Below, in pieces: positions 7,193 to 11,587 of a stretch of DNA of 11,587 nucleotides. A program made the translations under genes and the position numbers. The DNA comes from Lachnoclostridium phytofermentans. GTDB taxonomy: Bacteria > Bacillota > Clostridia > Lachnospirales > Lachnospiraceae. The stretch covers positions 1-11,587 of the forward strand of contig DPVV01000070.1 in assembly GCA_003526525.1 (NCBI GenBank), given 5' to 3'. Under the pieces are notes generated by a model, which had not been told where the DNA came from, did no database searches, and saw nothing but the letters and a program-made list of their open reading frames with translations. Positions within the stretch are counted from its first letter, which is position 1. Every line of letters begins with the position of its first letter.

Positions 7193-7273
7193 GAAGCCTC
7201 CTCATAGCATAGCAAATTAATATAATTGTAATACAAGAAAAAGCACGCTAACTTTCATGTCATGAATAACCAT

Positions 7274-7313
7274 AGCCGTTGTGATAAAGTAAAACCTCTT
7301 TATCACAACGGCT
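7274..7313 (-). other. 16-bp perfect hairpin after fliS, without a U-tract
   Basis: The arms 7274-7289 and 7298-7313 are perfectly complementary over 16 bp with an 8-nt loop, 9 nt past the fliS stop. Neither strand has a run of U after the stem, so it is a poor classical terminator. It could be a weak terminator, an RNA-processing site, or a 3' stabiliser for the fliD-fliS message. Confidence 0.6.
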
Positions 7314-7322
7314 CTATGATAT

Positions 7323-7703
7323 TTACTGAACATATATATTATTTTTTTTCATAACTTCTTTCCATGTATCCCTCATTTGACGAATATATTCAAGTGCTTC
7401 TTCTAATATCTCGGTATCCTTCTTAATATTGGCATCAACTAATCTACGATTAATGTAATCATAAACTGTATCAAATTCCCTTGATATCGGATACTTAAAA
7501 TCTAAAGTTGATCGAAGCTCAGTAACAATTTTTTGAGCTTTCACCAAATTTTCATTTACTTTCGTAAAATCATTTTGTTCTAAACCATATAATGCCTTGT
7601 TACAGAACTTAATTGCACCTTCATAAAGCATTAACGTTAGCTCTGCTGGTGATGCAGTATTTATCTTAGTTCCTTGATATATACTAGCTGCATTTTGAGC
7701 CAT
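7323..7703 (-). CDS. fliS: flagellin export chaperone FliS
   Basis: This is a 126-residue protein, the usual FliS length. The diagnostic N-terminus is clear: YQGTKINTASPAELTLMLYE at about 9-28, followed by AIKFCNKAL. The rest forms the expected four-helix bundle (NLVKAQKIVTELRSTLDF, FDTVYDYINRRLVDANI, EEALEYIRQMRDTWKEVM). FliS binds the C-terminal domain of flagellin in the cytoplasm, prevents early polymerisation and delivers it to the export gate. In Bacillus it also affects FliW/flagellin feedback. AGGAGG lies 8 nt before the ATG. It is 29 nt downstream of fliD and certainly co-transcribed with it. Confidence 0.97.
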   Translation of the reverse strand: MAQNAASIYQGTKINTASPAELTLMLYEGAIKFCNKALYGLEQNDFTKVNENLVKAQKIVTELRSTLDFKYPISREFDTVYDYINRRLVDANIKKDTEILEEALEYIRQMRDTWKEVMKKNNIYVQ

Positions 7704-7732
7704 TTTAAAATCCTCCTACTTATCCATATCTT

Positions 7733-9961
7733 TTACATGCCTAACATACCAGCTAACTGGCTAGACTGAGAATTTAGTTTACTCATAGCAGATTCCATTG
7801 CAGAGAACTGCTTATAGTAACGATTTTCCATCTCTTTTAATTTCTTTTCTAATGTTGCTATATCTTTTTTATAACTTTTTTCCAGTTTATCCATCTCTTT
7901 ATCATTATAAGCCGTCAGTGCACTCCTTAATGAAGTACCTTTCATCTTACTTGTCATGTCTTGATAAAGGTTGTCCGCCAACTTATTTAGTACCTTCATT
8001 ACATCTTCAGGATTCTCTTCCAATGCTTTTTTTAGCTTATCTTCTTGACCCCCGTATATTGGATCCTCACTATCTCCAGCTAAGTGCAAAAGACCTTTTT
8101 CTGTATAATGTCCCGTAACAATTCCAAACGATGATAATGATAAACTCTTACCATTCACAGTAACGCTTCCAGCCATATTACTTCTCATTGAGGAAAGCAT
8201 ACCACTTAAATTATCATCACGGCGCAGTAAGGAATCTTTGATTTTTTGTTCCCACTTTTCAATCTGTTTGTCTGTCATGGAGTCTTTTTCATCATCTGTT
8301 AAAGGATTAAAACCTCTTGCAGAGTCTGCATTATATAATTTATTCATCTCCTGTAAGAGTTCATTGTAACCTTTTACAAAATTACGAACCATATCGTATA
8401 CACCGTCAATATCATTCGATACTGTTAAGGATACGGTTTCACCTTTTGTTTCTCCATGTAATTCCAATGTAACACCATTCACTGTTATTACATTGGTACT
8501 TCCCTCCAGTGTGGCACCGTTGTATACAACTTTACTGTCCTGCGAAGCAACTACCTCGACATCATTACCATGCGTTATAGAACCATCATCATTCTTTGTA
8601 ATCGCCCCGATTCCCAAACGATTCAAGCCATTATCATTAATTTTATCTGAAGTCTCTTTGAATTCCTCTGCTTTTGAAACCTTTGTTAACAATCCATTGA
8701 CACCAAACACCCCATCCAGAGCCTTATAATATGGACTGTCCTCAAGCTCAGCCGGTACAGTCTCTGGATATTGTGGTATCAATGCTTTTTGCTGCTTCTG
8801 ATAGAACTTTACGAATTTATTTCTTTCTGCCTCTATCGCTGCTTCTCTGGCCTTCTTTTTAGCCTCTTCTAATTCTTCAAGTGATACTTTGCCTGCAAGA
8901 TCAGTCTCGACTTTTTCTTCTGCCTTTTTAGCAGCATCTCCAGCACTTAATATCTTTTCCTTATCATCAGTAACATTCTCATTGGCTTGGTTTAATAGAT
9001 CTTGTAGTGTAACATCTTTGAATATATCTTGATAGGTGCTATTTGTATAAAATCCACCAAGAGTTAAGGTTGTGTCATCTGGATTTGTTCCTTCTTTATA
9101 ATAAAATGCACTTAGATCACTGGTAAGTTTATCCCCCATATAATTCTTTAACTTTTTGAATGCAGCCTGATAAATCATAACTTCTGCTGATCCTGGAGCA
9201 ATAGTGTTATCTTTATATTCTAAGTATTCATCAATAGCTTTATCCATTTCAATTCTAGTGGAACCATTAGTACTGCTATAGCCTAAGATATCTCTCAGAT
9301 TACTTCTTCCTGATGTTATTTCTACCGTCTTTATAGTAACTCCGAATGTATTCTCTTTTCCACTTTCTTTTCCACTAAGAAACAATCGCTTTTGTGTCTC
9401 ATCATAACTTGCATTCAATCCCGCGTTCTTTGCAGCTTGTACAAAATCATTTAAGGTTGTTTTCTCTGTAACATAGAGATTCGCAGTTGTAGTCCCCTTA
9501 AATTCAATTACATTTTCTTTCCCAACTTCAATATCGAACCCAAGGTCTTTCAATGTAGTGTTACCTTTTACATCTATATCAGGTAGCTTATTTCCACCAT
9601 CAAAAGTCAGTGTAGAGTCTAATTTCTTACTTGTTACATATTGAGCGCTTGCAAGCCGCTCGACCTCTATCTGGTAGGAACCAATAGATGCTCCAGTACC
9701 TGCCTTTACCGTAACCTTACTCTCATTGGATGAGGTAGCTTTTTTCGTTGAGAAGCTACCTTGTGTTTTTAGCTTTGATAACGGACCTGTATAGAACTTA
9801 TAAATCTTAGAGTTCATATCTTTCCAGATATCTTTTTTCCATTCTAATTTTGTAAGTTTATTTTCGACCTTTGTTTTCTTTAACCCTTGAGCTTTCATAA
9901 GCTCTTTTATAATAGCATCCGTATCCATGTTTGATGCTAATCCTGATAAACGCATTGGCAT
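7733..9961 (-). CDS. fliD: flagellar filament cap protein FliD
   Basis: This 742-residue filament cap (HAP2) sits at the filament tip and folds exported flagellin into place. The FliD N-terminal domain is at about 1-110 (MRLSGLASNMDTDAIIKELM, then GSYQIEVERLASAQ at 94-107). The FliD C-terminal domain is at about 470-725 (ITVNGVTLELHGETKGETVSLTV, then NFVKGYNELLQEM), with a terminal coiled coil (685-730). It is longer than the usual 450-550 residues because of an extra segment of about 200 residues (about 240-440), including a charged helical stretch at 330-395. Its AAGGAGG site (spacing 9) overlaps the TAA stop of flaG, so the two genes are translationally coupled. There is no signal peptide, as expected for a type III flagellar export substrate. 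Confidence 0.96.
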   Translation of the reverse strand: MPMRLSGLASNMDTDAIIKELMKAQGLKKTKVENKLTKLEWKKDIWKDMNSKIYKFYTGPLSKLKTQGSFSTKKATSSNESKVTVKAGTGASIGSYQIEVERLASAQYVTSKKLDSTLTFDGGNKLPDIDVKGNTTLKDLGFDIEVGKENVIEFKGTTTANLYVTEKTTLNDFVQAAKNAGLNASYDETQKRLFLSGKESGKENTFGVTIKTVEITSGRSNLRDILGYSSTNGSTRIEMDKAIDEYLEYKDNTIAPGSAEVMIYQAAFKKLKNYMGDKLTSDLSAFYYKEGTNPDDTTLTLGGFYTNSTYQDIFKDVTLQDLLNQANENVTDDKEKILSAGDAAKKAEEKVETDLAGKVSLEELEEAKKKAREAAIEAERNKFVKFYQKQQKALIPQYPETVPAELEDSPYYKALDGVFGVNGLLTKVSKAEEFKETSDKINDNGLNRLGIGAITKNDDGSITHGNDVEVVASQDSKVVYNGATLEGSTNVITVNGVTLELHGETKGETVSLTVSNDIDGVYDMVRNFVKGYNELLQEMNKLYNADSARGFNPLTDDEKDSMTDKQIEKWEQKIKDSLLRRDDNLSGMLSSMRSNMAGSVTVNGKSLSLSSFGIVTGHYTEKGLLHLAGDSEDPIYGGQEDKLKKALEENPEDVMKVLNKLADNLYQDMTSKMKGTSLRSALTAYNDKEMDKLEKSYKKDIATLEKKLKEMENRYYKQFSAMESAMSKLNSQSSQLAGMLGM

Positions 9962-9975
9962 ATTCTTGTACCTCC

Positions 9976-10356
9976 TTATCTCTTTTCATCTACAAGTAAC
10001 CCAGCCATCTCCCACATCTTTTCTATCATATCAAGAACCTTCTCTGGTGGAACCTCACGAAGTATTTCATCTGTTTGCTCATCTATTATCTTAATCGATA
10101 TGCTCTTTGTAGGTTCATGGTAAGCAAACTCACATCTTGTTTGTGTATGTTTCATTGCCTGATTGGCTTTATCTACAGCTGACTTTATTTGTTGCTCATT
10201 TGTTTGATTATTCGGCTTATTCGGCATATCCATGCCTTCCGCTGATGTTTTTCTCTGAATTGGTGATACTGTTGCAGTTCCCGTTCTCCCTGTCGTTGGG
10301 GTTGCTACCGGTGACACTGCGTTATTTGCTATTCCGTTTATGGACTTAATTTCCAT
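9976..10356 (-). CDS. flaG: FlaG family flagellar protein
   Basis: This is a 126-residue protein. The N-terminal half is Pro/Thr/Asn/Gln-rich and disordered. The C-terminal half is the conserved FlaG domain (about 75-126), with FAYHEPTKSISIKIIDEQTD and EILREVPPEKVLDMIEKMWE. FlaG proteins affect filament length in several bacteria and usually precede fliD, as here. I place the start at ATG 10354-10356 because GGAGG lies 7 nt upstream; a longer frame to 10401 adds 15 residues but has no ribosome site and includes the Shine-Dalgarno itself. The stop codon TAA forms part of the fliD Shine-Dalgarno. Confidence 0.92.
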   Translation of the reverse strand: MEIKSINGIANNAVSPVATPTTGRTGTATVSPIQRKTSAEGMDMPNKPNNQTNEQQIKSAVDKANQAMKHTQTRCEFAYHEPTKSISIKIIDEQTDEILREVPPEKVLDMIEKMWEMAGLLVDEKR

Positions 10357-10421
10357 AACTCCACCTCCATGTGAATTTATATAAATATCCTTTTTATGCA
10401 AATATATTCTGTCTTATGTAT

Positions 10422-10448
10422 ATATCGTCACCTTTTCATTTTAGTAAA
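10422..10448 (-). promoter_or_regulatory. candidate sigma-D promoter of flaG-fliD-fliS
   Basis: GACGATAT (10422-10429, minus strand) matches the sigma-D -10 box GCCGATAT with one change. A TTTA stands 15 nt upstream (10445-10448), a weak match to TAAA. It lies about 65 nt before the flaG ATG, inside the otherwise empty 10402-10573 gap. Late flagellar genes such as fliD are often sigma-D dependent. Confidence 0.45.
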
Positions 10449-10573
10449 GAGTTATTAAAAAAATATCCATCAAACCTTATACATTAACCGCAAATGCATA
10501 GCATATCAACACACTTTTTGAAAAAGTACTACAGATAATTACATGACTTTTTTGTGTTTCATTAGTTGCGAAA

Positions 10574-11062
10574 TTACTTCTTTTGATCTAACCATGTTTT
10601 ATTATCTTTTAAATTATGAATCGTTCGGTAGTACTCTGCAACAGATTTACTACTCTTTTTTACATTTACAGCATCTTTACCCCTGGTTGTGGAAATGAGC
10701 TCTAATTTCATTTTATTTTGCTGTTCTAAACCTCGCAGTGTAACCCCAAGTTCAATAACGCTCGGAATCATCTCCTGCATTTTTTTTAGTTCAGAAGCGT
10801 AATCAGCTTCAACATTCGAGACATAGCCTTTAACTTTATGAAACAATGATTCAAATTGCACATCCAAATCATTAATTTCTTTTATTAATGATTCCTTTTT
10901 TGATACTTCTAACTTAAATTCATCTAAATTAGTAGGCTGAGCTTCTAACGCTATTTTTTGCTTTTTTGTTATTGATATCAGATTTATTAGTACTTGTTCT
11001 TTCTTTTCTAAACTAATAATCAACGCACATAAATAAGTTTTAATTGTTTCATTTTTTTCCAC
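10574..11062 (-). CDS. FlgN/FliT-like flagellar export chaperone (first copy)
   Basis: From the GTG at 11060-11062 the protein has 162 residues. GTG is preferred because GAGG lies 6 nt upstream; a TTG four codons earlier has no ribosome site and itself abuts the Shine-Dalgarno. The protein is almost entirely helical and charged (coiled coil over about 5-125) and ends in EYYRTIHNL...WLDQKK. The pattern LEKKEQVLINLISITKKQK...KKESLIKEINDLD is typical of FlgN (PF05130) chaperones, which bind FlgK/FlgL, whose genes usually lie just upstream of fliW. It parallels the protein at 6722-7192 and is probably its paralogue. It has its own likely promoter at 11094-11121, after the csrA terminator. Confidence 0.7.
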   Translation of the reverse strand: MEKNETIKTYLCALIISLEKKEQVLINLISITKKQKIALEAQPTNLDEFKLEVSKKESLIKEINDLDVQFESLFHKVKGYVSNVEADYASELKKMQEMIPSVIELGVTLRGLEQQNKMKLELISTTRGKDAVNVKKSSKSVAEYYRTIHNLKDNKTWLDQKK

Positions 11063-11093
11063 GCAATACCTCAATTCTAGCGCTTTAGCGCTT

Positions 11094-11121
11094 TTTATAA
11101 TGATAGCGTTTTATACTTCAA
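11094..11121 (-). promoter_or_regulatory. candidate sigma-A promoter of the FlgN-like gene
   Basis: TTGAAG (11116-11121) and TATAAA (11094-11099) are 16 nt apart on the minus strand, just after the csrA terminator and about 30 nt before the GTG. A small inverted repeat, AGCGCTTTAGCGCT (11079-11092), overlaps the predicted start and could be an operator or an mRNA 5' hairpin. Confidence 0.45.
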
Positions 11122-11170
11122 ATAAATTATTGATTTAATAATTTGGGATCCATCAATTACTTTCCGTAAC

Positions 11171-11213
11171 AAAACGGGGCTATGACTGGCACTAATCTTA
11201 CCGTCAAAGCCCC
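11171..11213 (-). terminator. terminator after fliW-csrA
   Basis: The arms GGGGC (11176-11180) and GCCCC (11209-11213) close a longer imperfect stem, with TGAC pairing further in. In minus-strand RNA it is followed by a U-rich GUUUUGUU. It sits about 80 nt past the csrA stop. Confidence 0.7.
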
Positions 11214-11294
11214 TCCCATATATTAAGGATCCTATAATTCTAATCCTATAATAAACCACGTAAATAAACTAAATCACTAACTTTGAATAACTTG

Positions 11295-11513
11295 CTAAAA
11301 TAATTTACTTATTGCTTCTAAGGAAACGCCTCCGTCAATAGCCTCCTTATTAGATTCTTGAATCTGAAGGTAAATTTCCTTTCGATAAATAGGAACTGAT
11401 TTTGGTGCTTTAATTCCTATTTTAACTTGATCACCTTTAATTTCTAATATGGTGATTTCAATATCATTGCCAAGCATGATGGATTCGTTTAATTTTCTTG
11501 ATAAAGCTAGCAT
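11295..11513 (-). CDS. csrA: translational regulator CsrA
   Basis: This 72-residue RNA-binding homodimer represses translation by covering Shine-Dalgarno sequences. The full family pattern is visible: [38 protein letters not shown]. The RNA-contact region keeps R6 and R44. Like Bacillus CsrA it carries a C-terminal helical tail (52-72), including N55, a position tied to FliW control in B. subtilis. Its target here is most likely the flagellin leader (6563-6597). The start overlaps the end of fliW by 7 nt, so the two are translationally coupled. The Shine-Dalgarno region AAGGAGGATGGAG contains three GGA triplets, which would allow self-repression. Confidence 0.97.
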   Translation of the reverse strand: MLALSRKLNESIMLGNDIEITILEIKGDQVKIGIKAPKSVPIYRKEIYLQIQESNKEAIDGGVSLEAISKLF

Positions 11514-11587
11514 TCTCCATCCTCCTTCTTGGCCCTATTTTGAAATTTTTCAAAGACAGGATACTTAACAACAAACTTAGAATCTTC
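11507..11587 (-). CDS. fliW: flagellar assembly factor FliW, C-terminal end
   Basis: Only the last 26 codons lie in the window; the frame is open to the right edge and stops at TAG 11507-11509. The sequence [12 protein letters not shown] matches the conserved end of FliW, and the position directly before and overlapping csrA is the classic one. The charged tail ([13 protein letters not shown]) extends a little past the usual end. FliW binds either flagellin or CsrA and thereby frees flagellin translation when the filament is growing. Confidence 0.8.
   Translation of the reverse strand, partial: EDSKFVVKYPVFEKFQNRAKKEDGEC

Noticed and set aside
7798..8729. Plus-strand open frames antisense to fliD
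   Set aside because: They mirror the fliD codons and have no start signals; fliD itself is certain.
10357..10401. Longer start for flaG
   Set aside because: The extra 15 residues encode the Shine-Dalgarno itself (HGGGV) and have no ribosome site upstream.
10505..10520. ACTTTTTGAAAAAGT palindrome as a terminator after the FlgN-like gene
   Set aside because: The stem is all A-T apart from its ends, with almost no loop and no following U-run, so it is weak and probably chance in AT-rich DNA.
1..11587. CRISPR arrays, tRNA or rRNA genes, origins, attachment sites
   Set aside because: I looked for spaced direct repeats, cloverleaf ends and conserved rRNA motifs on both strands and saw none.

Overview
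The window is an AT-rich, mostly minus-strand stretch of a Gram-positive, flagellated clostridial genome. A Lachnospiraceae-type organism is most likely. This rests on the gene order fliW-csrA-(flgN-like)-flaG-fliD-fliS-(flgN-like)-flagellin, strong AAGGAGG ribosome binding sites, sigma-D (sigma-28)-like promoters, and a CsrA with the Firmicutes-type C-terminal tail. I cannot name the species.

Reading in the direction of transcription, from high to low coordinates: the end of fliW overlaps csrA and is followed by a terminator (11171-11587). A new unit then starts with a FlgN/FliT-like coiled-coil protein (10574-11062), followed by flaG, fliD and fliS, where flaG and fliD are translationally coupled. 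A 16-bp perfect hairpin precedes a second FlgN/FliT-like protein (6722-7192). A short flagellin gene (5718-6554) follows, with its own sigma-D-like promoter, a structured leader carrying a GGA-loop hairpin that looks like a CsrA site, and a good terminator.

The stretch 4616-5640 has no intact gene. It holds a dead IS1182-family transposase remnant (plus strand) wedged into what looks like the wreck of a minus-strand gene. An orphan sigma-D-like -10 box, SD and ATG lie on one side; a 48-codon C-terminal tail and an intrinsic terminator lie on the other.

The lower third (1-4615) is a three-gene minus-strand cassette. It encodes a cytoplasmic seven-repeat beta-propeller-like protein, a 1049-residue fusion enzyme (Fe-S aldo/keto reductase + MenD-like thiamine-diphosphate enzyme + small Rossmann-like domain), and the start of a polysaccharide pyruvyl transferase-family protein. 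The 19-nt gap and the TTGA stop/start overlap indicate one operon. Its place beside flagellin suggests a flagellar or cell-surface glycan pathway. That is inference, and no such pathway with this enzyme set is known to me.

How it fits together: FliW and CsrA form the clostridial/Bacillus flagellin homeostasis switch, and the flagellin leader here has the features expected of its target. FliS, FlaG, FliD and the two FlgN/FliT-like proteins handle export and capping of the filament. The left-hand cassette may decorate it.
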